NCBI RefSeq assembly: GCF_040543805.1
Contig: NZ_JBEUMS010000021.1
Coordinates: forward strand, 40,755-104,754
DNA length: 64,000 nt
Direction of reading: 5' to 3'
Source of the DNA: Arcicella rosea
GTDB lineage: Bacteria > Bacteroidota > Bacteroidia > Cytophagales > Spirosomataceae
The notes under the pieces are model-generated. The model made no database searches. It saw nothing but the letters and a program-made list of their open reading frames with translations, and was not told the origin of the DNA. Made by a program: the position numbers and the translations under genes. Positions 35,319 to 44,235 of this stretch are shown one piece after another (positions within the stretch are counted from its first letter, which is position 1; each line of letters opens with the position of its first letter).

Positions 35319-35666
35319 CTAGACACCCACAAATACTTGCCCATCTTCTACTTTGACTGGGTAAGTCTTAATAGTGTATTCATCGCCGCTTAAACATTCT
35401 CCAGTTTGTAATGAGAAGGTTTTTTTGTGGAAAGGACAAGCTACTTTTGGTTCATTGTCCGCACCAGTCGAGCCAATCATTCCTCTCGATAACGCCATTT
35501 GTTGACGGTGTGGGCATTGGTTTTGCGTAGCATACCATTCGCCACGGCGAGTAAAATTATAAATGGCAATTTGTTCGCCTTCAATCAAAGCGCAAGCGCC
35601 TCCGTTTTCTGGAATATCTTCAACACTGCATGCTACATGCCAAGTGATTGTTTGTTCTGCTATCAT
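35319..35666 (-). CDS. nirD: Nitrite reductase small subunit (Rieske-type), NirD
   Basis: A 115-residue Rieske [2Fe-2S] protein that forms the small subunit of assimilatory nitrite reductase. The ligands read CPHRQQMALSRGMIG and CPFHKKTFSLQTGECL, matching C-x-H ... C-x2-H. The family start MIAEQTITWHVACSVEDIPENGGAC (in parts) and the GEYTIKTYPVKVEDGQ type end are typical. It follows nirB 78 nt downstream in the same direction. Confidence 0.94.
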   Translation of the reverse strand: MIAEQTITWHVACSVEDIPENGGACALIEGEQIAIYNFTRRGEWYATQNQCPHRQQMALSRGMIGSTGADNEPKVACPFHKKTFSLQTGECLSGDEYTIKTYPVKVEDGQVFVGV

Positions 35667-35744
35667 TGTTGTAATTATGATTGAGTGAATTGAGAATGAA
35701 CTTTTGAAGATTAATTGCCCAAAAGCTCATTCAATTAAACTATT

Positions 35745-38252
35745 TTACTTCCATTCTGCTGCCTTGATTTGATCACGCATTGGTTCAAATTTGGCATAAG
35801 GGTCTTTCATTTTTGGAGCATTCACAAAGTGTGTGAAACGCTTACGAAGTTCTGGATTGGTTACTACTTCTTTCCATTCGCATTTGTAAGCTTCTACCAA
35901 AAACTGCATTTCTTTTTCAAATTGTTCGTTCATTCCTAAAGCATCATCAATAATTACTGATTTCAAATAGTTGATGCCGCCTTCCATTTTATCTAACCAA
36001 GGGGCAGTACGAGTAAGTGGCTCTGCCGTTTTGATATAGAACATCAAGAAACGGTCGATGTACTTCAAACAAGTGGCTGAGTCAATATCAGTAGCTAATA
36101 ATTCTGCGTGACGAGGTTTTACACCACCATTTCCACACACATATAAATTCCAACCTTTTTCTGTAGCGATGATACCGAAATCTTTTGATTGTGCTTCGGC
36201 ACATTCACGAGTACAGCCTGAAACCGCTGATTTTAACTTGTGCGGAGAACGTAAACCACGATAACGCTCTTCAACTTCAATAGAAAACGATACAGAATCT
36301 TGTACACCAAAACGACACCAAGTAGAACCTACGCAAGATTTTACGGTTCTTAAAGATTTTCCGTAAGCGTGACCAGACTCGAAACCTGCATTCACTAATT
36401 CTTCCCAGATGTCTGGTAAGTCGCTTACGTGTGCACCGAATAAGTCAATTCTTTGTCCGCCCGTGATTTTAGTATATAAATTATATTTCTGAGCAACCTG
36501 TCCGATAACGATTAATTTCTCAGGAGTAATTTCTCCACCCGGAATTCTTGGTACTACCGAATAAGTACCATTTTTTTGGATATTGGCTAAGTAGCGGTCG
36601 TTAGAATCTTGAACGGTTGCGTTACCTTTTTCCAAAATCATTTCGTTCCATAAACTTGCAATGATTGAAGCCACCGCAGGCTTACAAATTTCGCAACCAT
36701 CTCCTTTTCCTAAATTATCTAAAGCTTCGTCATAAGTTTTGTAGCCTTTGATTTTTACTAAATCAAATAATTCCTGACGAGTATAGTCGAAGTGTTCGCA
36801 AAGGACGTTTCTTACAAAAACACCTTGCGATTTCATCGTTTCGTTAATCAAATCTTTCACCATTGGCACACAACCACCACAACCAGTACCAGCTTTTGTG
36901 CATTTTTTGATGCCATCAAGTGTTGTTACTTTATTTTCGATGATTTCGTGACAAATTCCACCTTTGGTTACTGCTTCACAAGAACAAATCAAAGCTTCGT
37001 CTGGTAAAGACAATACGCCAGAACTTGCATGTTCACCTCCACCTCTTGAACCCAACATCAAATCTTCTGGGTCGGCAGGTAAAAGCACTTTGTTTTTAGT
37101 GTTTTGCAATAACATATTATATTGTTCTGCATCACCAACCAAAATACCACCTAATAAGTACTTGCCATCGTTTGAAATATTGATTCTTTTGTAAATACCT
37201 TTTGCAGTATTTTCAAATACGATAGTTTGTGCATTTGGTTCTTGAATGAAAGCATCACCAAAACTTGCTACGTCGATACCAATTAATTTTAATTTGGTTG
37301 ACATATCAAAAGGTTTAAACTCTTTTTCGCCACCAATGATTGAAGTTGCTACAACGTCGGCCATTTCGTAACCCGGCGCAACTAAACCATAAATCATGTG
37401 ATGTGCTAATGCGCATTCGCCGATTGCAAAAATATTGGGATCTGATGTTTGAAGTTTATCATTTACGATAATACCCCCACGAGAACCTACTTCTAATCCA
37501 GCAATCTTGGCAACTTCGTCACGTGGTTTAATACCAGCAGAAATTACTAACATATCTACATCAAGCTTAGAGCCATCAGCGAAACTCATTCCTTCGATGA
37601 TGCCATCTCCAACAATTTCCTGAGTATTTTTATTCAGATGAATCTGTAACCCTAACGCTTCTAACTTTGTCTGAAGTGTTTTTGAACCAGCTTCATCAAT
37701 TTGTCTTGGCATTAGTCTTGGTGCAAATTCAATTACATGTGTTTCTTCTAATCCTAAATCTAATAAAGCTTTTGCTGCTTCTAATCCTAATAAGCCACCA
37801 CCAATTACTGCACCTTTTTTAGCAGTTTTAGCATGTGACTGCATCAAATCTAAATCCTCAATAGTTCTATATACAAATACGCCATCTTTTTCAACACCAG
37901 GAATCGGTGGCACAAATGCCGCAGAACCTGTTGCTAATACCAAGTAATCGTAATTAAGAACGATTCCATGATGAGAGCGTACCGTTTTAGCATCTTTATC
38001 AATATCAACAACTGGGTCTGAAAGATAAAGTGTAATACCATTCTCTTTGTACCAGCTGCTTGGTGCCATTGTCAAATCGTCTGCGGTTTTACCAGCAAAG
38101 TATTCTGACAAGTGTACACGGTCGTAAGCGGGGCGAGACTCTTCGCCAAAAACGACCAGATCAAAACTTTTAGACACATCTTTTGAAATAAGTTTTTCAC
38201 AAAACTTATAACCGACCATGCCGTTCCCCACTACGACAATTTTCTTTTTCAT
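35745..38252 (-). CDS. nirB: NAD(P)H nitrite reductase large subunit, NirB
   Basis: The large subunit reduces nitrite to ammonium with NAD(P)H. In order: FAD/NAD pyridine-nucleotide disulfide domain with VVVGNGMVGYKFCEKL (residue 5 on) and GAVIGGGLLGLEAAKALL (about 148); a BFD [2Fe-2S] domain (ICSCEAVTKGG and GTGCGGCVPM, about 420-465); a second BFD-like segment with GDGCEICKPAV (about 530); a NIR/SIR ferredoxin-like half (about 555-630; GGEITPEKLIVIGQV); and the siroheme/4Fe-4S site CVGSTWC and SGCTREC (about 655 and 690). At 835 residues it matches the family. A siroheme synthase enzyme gene is divergently placed upstream. Confidence 0.96.
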   Translation of the reverse strand: MKKKIVVVGNGMVGYKFCEKLISKDVSKSFDLVVFGEESRPAYDRVHLSEYFAGKTADDLTMAPSSWYKENGITLYLSDPVVDIDKDAKTVRSHHGIVLNYDYLVLATGSAAFVPPIPGVEKDGVFVYRTIEDLDLMQSHAKTAKKGAVIGGGLLGLEAAKALLDLGLEETHVIEFAPRLMPRQIDEAGSKTLQTKLEALGLQIHLNKNTQEIVGDGIIEGMSFADGSKLDVDMLVISAGIKPRDEVAKIAGLEVGSRGGIIVNDKLQTSDPNIFAIGECALAHHMIYGLVAPGYEMADVVATSIIGGEKEFKPFDMSTKLKLIGIDVASFGDAFIQEPNAQTIVFENTAKGIYKRINISNDGKYLLGGILVGDAEQYNMLLQNTKNKVLLPADPEDLMLGSRGGGEHASSGVLSLPDEALICSCEAVTKGGICHEIIENKVTTLDGIKKCTKAGTGCGGCVPMVKDLINETMKSQGVFVRNVLCEHFDYTRQELFDLVKIKGYKTYDEALDNLGKGDGCEICKPAVASIIASLWNEMILEKGNATVQDSNDRYLANIQKNGTYSVVPRIPGGEITPEKLIVIGQVAQKYNLYTKITGGQRIDLFGAHVSDLPDIWEELVNAGFESGHAYGKSLRTVKSCVGSTWCRFGVQDSVSFSIEVEERYRGLRSPHKLKSAVSGCTRECAEAQSKDFGIIATEKGWNLYVCGNGGVKPRHAELLATDIDSATCLKYIDRFLMFYIKTAEPLTRTAPWLDKMEGGINYLKSVIIDDALGMNEQFEKEMQFLVEAYKCEWKEVVTNPELRKRFTHFVNAPKMKDPYAKFEPMRDQIKAAEWK

Positions 38253-38638
38253 AAATGATACAAGATTATGATTGACACTTTTAATGATTAATACTTATAC
38301 AAAATGACTTGATGTTTTCTAATGACTAAGTATTTATTTGAAAACCTTAAATCAGTATTTGTATTTGTATGAAAATGAGTATTTATAACTATTTTTAGAA
38401 AAAATATAAATTTTAATAATTGTACTTTAAATATAAACCACTTTTTCTTAAAAATGCGTAAAAATGCTTATTTAATGTTCAAATTTAAACCTATTTTTTG
38501 TGATTTTGCAAATTTTTTGAGAAAATTAATAATTTTTGAATCTTTTATTTTGATTATTAACAATTATGTGCCATGTTTGTATCGAAATCACAACTGAGTA
38601 TTTATAATCATCATTGTTCAAGTATAAAATACTAAAAT
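38253..38638. promoter_or_regulatory. Divergent regulatory region between nirB and cobA
   Basis: This 386-nt AT-rich region contains an exact 13-bp direct repeat TGAGTATTTATAA (38377-38389 and 38595-38607) and a related AAGTATTTAT (38329-38338). In both orientations the region holds NarL-heptamer-like words: TACTTAT (38292-38298) and TACTCAT (minus strand 38376-38382). No canonical TAnnTTTG box was found. It probably carries the promoters of both nirBD and the siroheme methyltransferase gene. Assignment to a regulator is inference. Confidence 0.45.
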
Positions 38639-39406
38639 ATGAATATTCCAAGATTAACTTTAATTGGTGCCGGCCCGGGAGACATAGATCTCATCACTGT
38701 AAAAGGGATTCGTGCAATTAAGTCGGCGGATGTAGTATTGTATGATGCGCTTGCAAATGAAGAGTTATTAGAGTTTGCTCATCCAAAGGCACTTCGTATT
38801 TATGTCGGAAAACGCTTAGGGAAATATGTTTATACACAAGACGAGATTAATCAAAAGATTGTTAGTTTGGCTTTAGAGTATGGGCACGTTGTGAGATTGA
38901 AAGGTGGCGATCCATTTGTATTTGGAAGAGGTTTTGAAGAGATAGAATACGCAAGAAATTTTAATATAGAATGCGAAGTAGTGTCAGGAGTTACTTCGGC
39001 GATTGCCGCACCAGCATCTATCGGTATTCCAGTAACAACGAGAGGTTTTTCAGAAAGCTTTTGGGTAATTACAGGAACAACAAAAGCTGGGGAGTTATCA
39101 AAAGATATAACATTGGCAGCGCAATCTACAGCAACGGTGGTTATTTTGATGGGAATGAGTAAGTTGACTCAAATCTGTGAATTGTTCGCAATGAATGGAA
39201 AAAGTGAAACACCCATCGCAATTATACAAAACGGTACTCGTAATAATGTGAATTTCGCAATCGGTACGGTATCTACTATTATTCCAATTGTTAAAGAACA
39301 GCAAATTTCAAATCCTGCTGTGATTGTTATCGGTGAAGTGGTGAGTTTGCATCCTTCATTTATTGAAAAATTTAGTGATGAATTGGCTTTGAGCAACAAG
39401 CTATAA
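38639..39406 (+). CDS. cobA: Uroporphyrinogen-III C-methyltransferase (siroheme synthesis)
   Basis: This enzyme methylates uroporphyrinogen III at C-2 and C-7 to precorrin-2, the precursor of siroheme. Family motifs are LIGAGPGDIDLITVKG (residues 7-22), DVVLYDALANEELL, VGKRLGKY, RLKGGDPFVFGRGFEEIEYA (in parts) and VVSGVTSAIAAPASIGIPVTTRG (in parts). The 255-residue length is that of the SUMT enzyme alone, with no fused HemD or dehydrogenase/chelatase. Divergent location from nirB, which needs siroheme, fits its role. Confidence 0.95.
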   Translation: MNIPRLTLIGAGPGDIDLITVKGIRAIKSADVVLYDALANEELLEFAHPKALRIYVGKRLGKYVYTQDEINQKIVSLALEYGHVVRLKGGDPFVFGRGFEEIEYARNFNIECEVVSGVTSAIAAPASIGIPVTTRGFSESFWVITGTTKAGELSKDITLAAQSTATVVILMGMSKLTQICELFAMNGKSETPIAIIQNGTRNNVNFAIGTVSTIIPIVKEQQISNPAVIVIGEVVSLHPSFIEKFSDELALSNKL

Positions 39407-39483
39407 TTAAGTAAACGAATTTTATTATTAATAATTAAAATTTACACAATCAGTTTTTTTCTTCCCTTCAGCATCCGTTGAAA

Positions 39484-39511
39484 AAAGTCTATCGTGGGGG
39501 CGATAGATTTT
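39484..39511 (+). promoter_or_regulatory. UGGGGG-hexaloop hairpin 1, leader of the MFS nitrate transporter gene
   Basis: Stem TCTATCG/CGATAGA extended by one G-U and three A-T pairs (11 bp in total) encloses the loop TGGGGG (39495-39500). It ends 25 nt before the first possible ATG (39537) and 52 nt before the likely ATG (39564). Three other hairpins with the same loop but different stems occur at 40978, 41016 and 42901. Confidence 0.7.
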
Positions 39512-39563
39512 AACAAATCGGAGAAATTCACAGAAGATGATTTCTCTGTTTTACAAAAAGGTT

Positions 39564-40859
39564 ATGAAAAATATTAGTACAAACAAGCCGCTTGATTCAT
39601 TGAATGTATTTTCATTCAAAGGAATTCAAATGCAAACTTTTCACATTACTTGGATTACATTCTTTTTCTGTTTCTTTGGTTGGTTTGGTATTGCGCCATT
39701 GATGAAAATCGTAAAAGACGATTTAGGCTTAACAAAAGGACAAATTGGTAACATCATCATCGCATCAGTTTCTGCAACGATTTTTGCCCGTTTAATCATC
39801 GGTCGTTTATGCGATACTTTAGGTCCAAGACTTACTTATACTTGGTTGTTGGCAATTGGTTCAATTCCAGTAATGACAATCGGTTTAGCAAATAGTTACG
39901 AATCATTTTTACTTTTCAGACTAGCAATTAGTGTAATTGGCGCATCGTTCGTTATCACGCAATATCATACTTCTGCAATGTTTGCTCCAAATATTAAAGG
40001 TACAGCCAACGCAGTAGCTGGAGGTTGGGGGAATCTTGGCGGAGGAATCACAAACATGGTAATGCCTTTGGTTTTTGCAGCTTTCGTGGGTGCTGGTTAT
40101 GTAAATCATGATGCTTGGAGATATGCAATGGTAATTCCAGGTGCTATTTTATTAGTCATGTCATTTGTTTATTACAGATTTACACAAGATACTCCTGCTG
40201 GAAATTATGCTAATATTAAAAGAGAAGCCGTACAAAAAGGTTCTTTCTTTTCAGCAGCATCTGATTATCGTACTTGGATATTGTTTTTAGCTTATGGCGC
40301 TTGTTTCGGAATTGAAATTACATTTGATAACGTAGCCGCACTATATTTTACAGAAAACTTCTCTTGCGATTTGAAAACAGCAGGACTTTTAGCTGGAGCA
40401 TTCGGATTCATGAATCTTTTCGCTAGAGCAATCGGAGGAATTGTTGCAGATAAAGTAGGTAAAACCTATGGCATGAAAGGAAAAGGCTGGTTATTAGCTG
40501 GTTTATTAGCGATGGAAGGCTTAGGTATCATGTTATTTGCACAAACAGGTTCAATTGGTTTTGCAGTAATGGCGATGTTAGGTTTTGCAATGTTCTTGAA
40601 AATGGCAAACGGTGCTACTTATGCTATCGTACCTTTTATAGACTCAAAAAATGTAGGTTCAGTAGCAGGAATTGTAGGTGCAGGCGGAAATTTAGGTGGA
40701 GTACTTGCTGGATTTTTATTCAAATCAGAAACGATTACTTATGCTGAGGCATTCATGTATATTGGAATAAGTGTAGCTGTGATTGGGGGATTAACAGCAC
40801 TCATTAAATTCGACAGAAAAGCATTACCAGTAACAGAACAAACGTTAGAAGTAGCTTAA
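39564..40859 (+). CDS. MFS nitrate/nitrite transporter (NarK/NasA type)
   Basis: A 12-helix major facilitator protein. Nitrate-transporter signatures are FHITWITFFFCFFGWFGIAPLM (N-terminal helix, in parts), the conserved Arg in IFARLIIGRLCDTLGPR, the nitrate signature GWGNLGGGITNMVMP (residues about 152-166), and the second copy GAGGNLGGVLAGFLF. The ATG at 39564 (MKNISTNKP) is preferred to 39537. Position between cobA and the porin gene, downstream of hairpin 1, places it in the nitrate-assimilation set. Confidence 0.94.
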   Translation: MKNISTNKPLDSLNVFSFKGIQMQTFHITWITFFFCFFGWFGIAPLMKIVKDDLGLTKGQIGNIIIASVSATIFARLIIGRLCDTLGPRLTYTWLLAIGSIPVMTIGLANSYESFLLFRLAISVIGASFVITQYHTSAMFAPNIKGTANAVAGGWGNLGGGITNMVMPLVFAAFVGAGYVNHDAWRYAMVIPGAILLVMSFVYYRFTQDTPAGNYANIKREAVQKGSFFSAASDYRTWILFLAYGACFGIEITFDNVAALYFTENFSCDLKTAGLLAGAFGFMNLFARAIGGIVADKVGKTYGMKGKGWLLAGLLAMEGLGIMLFAQTGSIGFAVMAMLGFAMFLKMANGATYAIVPFIDSKNVGSVAGIVGAGGNLGGVLAGFLFKSETITYAEAFMYIGISVAVIGGLTALIKFDRKALPVTEQTLEVA

Positions 40860-40977
40860 CACCTCTTTAGACCAAACTTTGCAAGCAGAAGTGCTTGCAA
40901 AGCCATCTCAAATTTTTGAGGAAACGTTATTTGAAATATTGTGCTATTAACCATTCTAAAATGATTAGAATTTTGAA

Positions 40978-40997
40978 TCGATAGTGGGGGCTATCGA
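40978..40997 (+). promoter_or_regulatory. UGGGGG-hexaloop hairpin 2, leader of the barrel gene
   Basis: Stem TCGATAG/CTATCGA (7 bp) with loop TGGGGG (40985-40990). A separate stem ATTCTAA/TTAGAAT (40953-40971) precedes it. It forms a tandem pair with hairpin 3. Confidence 0.65.
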
Positions 40998-41015
40998 CTA
41001 AAAAATAAAGAAAAA

Positions 41016-41044
41016 CCCGAACGAGATGGGGGTCTCGGTTCGGG
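41016..41044 (+). promoter_or_regulatory. UGGGGG-hexaloop hairpin 3, leader of the barrel gene
   Basis: CCCGAACGAGA pairs with TCTCGGTTCGGG (11 bp with one bulged G), with loop TGGGGG (41027-41032). It ends 49 nt before the ATG. Confidence 0.7.
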
Positions 41045-41093
41045 CGAAATTGCGTAAACTCTGTTAAAATTTTTCACAATCAATCACAAAAGT

Positions 41094-42713
41094 ATGAAAA
41101 AATCTTACATTTTTAAACTTGCTTTGGTCTTATTTTTGGGTACTTCTACCCAATTCATCGCAAAAGCTCAGTTCACTTTGCAAGGGCAAATGAGAACTCG
41201 TACAGAAGTACGAAATGGTTTGGGAAATTTAGTGGCAAACGATGCTAAATCAGCTGCTTTTACTTCTCAAAGAACAAGATTAAACTTTGGTTATAAATGG
41301 GACAGAGTAACTTTTGGTGCTGCTGTTCAAGATGTACGTGTTTGGGGACAAGATGCTTCTTCTATTTCAAATGCAGATGGAGCAAAATTGATGCTTCATG
41401 AAGGTTGGGCAGAAGTAACTTTAGCTAACAAAGCTGATACTACGATTAAATTCAAATTAGTTGATTTATTGAGTATCAAAATTGGTCGTCAAGAATTGAT
41501 TTATGATGACGTTCGTTTAATTGGTAACCTTGATTGGTTACAACAAGGTCGCCGTCATGACATGGTTTTACTAAAAGGAGTACATCATGGATGGCAATTT
41601 GATGTTGGTTTGGCTTTCAACCAAAATGCTGACGCTTTTGGTATTACTGGCACAGGTTATGTACCAGCTAATTTAAGCCCAACAACAAGAACTTCAACTG
41701 GCGTTTTAGTACCAACACCTGCAGGCATTATTCCATTGACTGTAGGCGGAGGAATCGGAGCTAATTCAGTAAAAACAGGTGGTGCTTTGGCATGGATTAA
41801 CCCTCCATCAACCAATGGCGCTTCTCAAGATTATAAGTCTTTCAAAAGTGTTTATATCAGTAGAAAATTTAACCAAACTAAATTCTCTGGTCTATTTTTC
41901 CAAGATGATTTCAGTGCTTATCGTTTAGATTCAGTTGGAAGTGCTTCTACAGGTTACGTTTATGGTAGAAGGTTCGTTGCTTCTGGTGCTACTGATGCTT
42001 TCGATTACGGACAGTCACGTAGTCGTACAACGTATGGTTTGATGATTAATCACACGATTGGTAATGCTTCAGGTTTTGGAAAAATCGCTTTACAAGGAGC
42101 TTATTACGGACAAACGGGTAAAGACCGTGAAGGAAATGACATGGATGCGTATCACTACACATTGGCTGCTACTTATCAAAAAAGTAGATGGGCATTTACT
42201 TTAGGATACGATGTGCTTTCTGGAAACGATGGTACAAGTGCGACGAACAATTACAAAGCTTCGACTGGAAAAAATAATCGCTTCGACCCACTTTACGGAA
42301 CGCCACACAAACACTGGGGATATATGGATTACTTCTATGTAGGCACAAACTCGCCTGCTGGAGGTTTGAATAACGGATATTTCAAAGCAAAATATACAAC
42401 AAACACCGTAACGGTTGGTGTTGATTATCATTCATTTGCATTGAACAAAGCAACAACAAAAGGTGATGGAACATTGGTAGGAACAGATTTAGGGAATGAA
42501 ATTGATTTCACATTGAATTACAATATGAATAAATTCACAAACCTTGAATTGGGCTATTCTGTTATGATGGCAACCGCCAATATGCCATTTGCAAAAGGAC
42601 AAGCCACTACCGATGTTGCAGCTAATAACTTTAACAAAACTGGAACATGGTTTTATGCCATGATTAACATTCGTCCAGATTTCTTTTACACTAAACCAGT
42701 AGCGATAAAATAA
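41094..42713 (+). CDS. Outer-membrane barrel of the alginate-export/porin type
   Basis: A 539-residue protein with a signal peptide (residues 1-25, ending AKAQ). The mature protein shows alternating beta strands with the alginate-export signature: GQMRTRTEVRNGLG (residues 29-42), SQRTRLNFGYKWDRVTFGAAVQDVRVWG (in parts), LHEGWAEV and IKIGRQELIYDDVRLIGNLDWLQQGRRHDMVLL (in parts). It ends in an aromatic-rich strand but not a canonical terminal Phe. Placement inside the nitrate cluster, after tandem UGGGGG hairpins, suggests an outer-membrane channel for nitrate or nitrite. The substrate is inferred, not shown. Confidence 0.82.
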   Translation: MKKSYIFKLALVLFLGTSTQFIAKAQFTLQGQMRTRTEVRNGLGNLVANDAKSAAFTSQRTRLNFGYKWDRVTFGAAVQDVRVWGQDASSISNADGAKLMLHEGWAEVTLANKADTTIKFKLVDLLSIKIGRQELIYDDVRLIGNLDWLQQGRRHDMVLLKGVHHGWQFDVGLAFNQNADAFGITGTGYVPANLSPTTRTSTGVLVPTPAGIIPLTVGGGIGANSVKTGGALAWINPPSTNGASQDYKSFKSVYISRKFNQTKFSGLFFQDDFSAYRLDSVGSASTGYVYGRRFVASGATDAFDYGQSRSRTTYGLMINHTIGNASGFGKIALQGAYYGQTGKDREGNDMDAYHYTLAATYQKSRWAFTLGYDVLSGNDGTSATNNYKASTGKNNRFDPLYGTPHKHWGYMDYFYVGTNSPAGGLNNGYFKAKYTTNTVTVGVDYHSFALNKATTKGDGTLVGTDLGNEIDFTLNYNMNKFTNLELGYSVMMATANMPFAKGQATTDVAANNFNKTGTWFYAMINIRPDFFYTKPVAIK

Positions 42714-42896
42714 TTAGTGAGTTAGTGATTGAGTGAATTAGTGATTATTAAAAATAGATACTTATGTTGCTATTAAGCATTTTATATCTAAATGATGTCA
42801 TTTTTGATTAAAAGACTAGATGACAATATTTTAATCACAACTCATCACTCACAATTCACAACTCATAATCACTCAATCGCTAAATCACTCAATAAT
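42714..42896. repeat. Inverted low-complexity repeats of GTGATTGAGTGAATTA type
   Basis: Left block at 42714-42747 (AGTGAGTTAGTGATTGAGTG..) and right block at 42838-42896 (ATCACAACTCATCACTCAC..) are degenerate complements built of 6-8-nt units. They could fold into a long imperfect hairpin between the barrel and NrtA-like genes. Similar words occur at 16627-16665 and 35672-35735. Confidence 0.55.
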
Positions 42897-42900
42897 ATAG

Positions 42901-42932
42901 CTTCTCAATTCGATGGGGGTCGAAACGAGAAG
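42901..42932 (+). promoter_or_regulatory. UGGGGG-hexaloop hairpin 4, leader of the NrtA-like gene
   Basis: TTCGA/TCGAA with loop TGGGGG (42914-42919), then a 2x2 internal loop and a further CTTCTC/GAGAAG stem. It ends 27 nt before the ATG. Confidence 0.7.
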
Positions 42933-42959
42933 TATTCTTAAATAAAAAAACAAAAAAAT

Positions 42960-44168
42960 ATGAAAACTCTGTTAAAAAACTCAATTGCTGTAATCTGTTT
43001 GATGGTACTTTCCATTGCAGTTTCAGCATCACGAATGAATCCACCAGCTAGAAAAATTAAATTAGGATTTATTCCACTTACCGACTGTGCGCCACTTGTA
43101 GCTGCAAAAGAATTAGGTCTTTTCGCAAAATATGGCGTTGATGTAGAACTTTCAAAAGAAGCCTCTTGGGCAAATATCCGTGACAAAGTATTGAATGGTG
43201 AATTAGACGGTGCACACTGTTTATTTTCGATGCCACTTTCAGTTTATACTGGAATTGGTGGAAAAGCAGGCTCAGAAATGAAAATCGCTATGGTGTTGAA
43301 CAACAATGGTCAAGCCATTACACTTTCAAAAGATTTCTGTGGTTTGGTTGGTTATAAAGAAATGAACAAAGTAGCGGCAGCCATCAAAGATGTTAAAACT
43401 AAAAAAGAAGTAACATTTGCGATGACTTTCCCGGGTGGAACACATGATATTTGGTTAAGAAACTGGTTAGCAGCAGCAGGCGTAAATCAAAAGTCGGTTG
43501 GTATTATCACTATTCCACCGCCACAAATGGTTGCCAATATGCGTGTTGATAACATGGAAGGTTTTAGTGTTGGCGAACCTTGGAATGGTGTTGCGGCAGC
43601 ACAAAATGTTGGTTTTACACACATTGCTTCACAAGATATTTGGCAACATCATCCTGAGAAAGCTTTGGTAGTAAATTCGAAATTTGCAGCTGAAGAAAGA
43701 GAAGATTTGAAAAAAGTAATGAAAGCGATTGTAGAAGCCTGCAAATGGTTAGATAATATGGGAAATCGTAAAAAAGCAGCAAGCTGGTTAACGAAACCAT
43801 ATTATGTAAATGCTCCATTACAAGTAATTGAGGCTCGTTTATTAGGCTCAAGTGATTTAGGTTGTGATTTAGGCGTTCAGAAATACAAAGGAGATTACAT
43901 GACTTTCTATAACAATGGTGTTGTAAATACTCCTCGTAAATCTCACGCTATGTGGTTTTTGGCACAATATGTTCGCTTTGGATATTTAAAAGCAGAACCA
44001 AGTTATAAAGCCATTGCCGAAAAATTGATTCTTGATGATTTGTTTGCAGAAGTAGCTAAAGAAATGAGTGTTCCAGTTCAAGTGGATATGAAGCCTTTCA
44101 AAACTACTTATGATGTTGTTTTCGACCCAGCTAATATTGACGATTACTTAAAAGCAACAAAAAAATAA
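42960..44168 (+). CDS. nrtA: NrtA-like ABC transporter substrate-binding protein
   Basis: A 402-residue exported protein of the NrtA/CmpA/SsuA class, with a signal peptide (residues 1-24). Key features are KIKLGFIPLTDCAPLVAAKELGLFAKYGVDVEL (residues about 32-64, in parts), ASWANIRDKVLNGELDGAHCLFSMP, VTFAMTFPGGTHDIWLRNWLAAAGV and FSVGEPWNGVAA. These are the nitrate-binding protein patterns rather than taurine or sulfonate ones. The permease and ATPase genes follow in operon order. It would deliver nitrate to the inner-membrane complex. Confidence 0.92.
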   Translation: MKTLLKNSIAVICLMVLSIAVSASRMNPPARKIKLGFIPLTDCAPLVAAKELGLFAKYGVDVELSKEASWANIRDKVLNGELDGAHCLFSMPLSVYTGIGGKAGSEMKIAMVLNNNGQAITLSKDFCGLVGYKEMNKVAAAIKDVKTKKEVTFAMTFPGGTHDIWLRNWLAAAGVNQKSVGIITIPPPQMVANMRVDNMEGFSVGEPWNGVAAAQNVGFTHIASQDIWQHHPEKALVVNSKFAAEEREDLKKVMKAIVEACKWLDNMGNRKKAASWLTKPYYVNAPLQVIEARLLGSSDLGCDLGVQKYKGDYMTFYNNGVVNTPRKSHAMWFLAQYVRFGYLKAEPSYKAIAEKLILDDLFAEVAKEMSVPVQVDMKPFKTTYDVVFDPANIDDYLKATKK

Positions 44169-44180
44169 AGTTTGTCAGCG

Positions 44181-44215
44181 ATTATCGGTTAATATTTTTA
44201 GTGTTAACCGATAAT
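44181..44215 (+). promoter_or_regulatory. Intercistronic hairpin before the permease gene
   Basis: A 12-bp perfect inverted repeat (ATTATCGGTTAA and complement) with an 11-nt loop. It lacks a T run, so it may limit or protect the message between the binding-protein and permease genes. Confidence 0.55.
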
Positions 44216-44235
44216 TGATAACAAGCACCAAGATT

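Noticed and set aside
39484..42932. ANTAR-type antiterminator RNA for the UGGGGG hairpins
   Set aside because: ANTAR hexaloops need A at position 1 and G at position 4. Here position 1 is U, and single hairpins occur before two genes.
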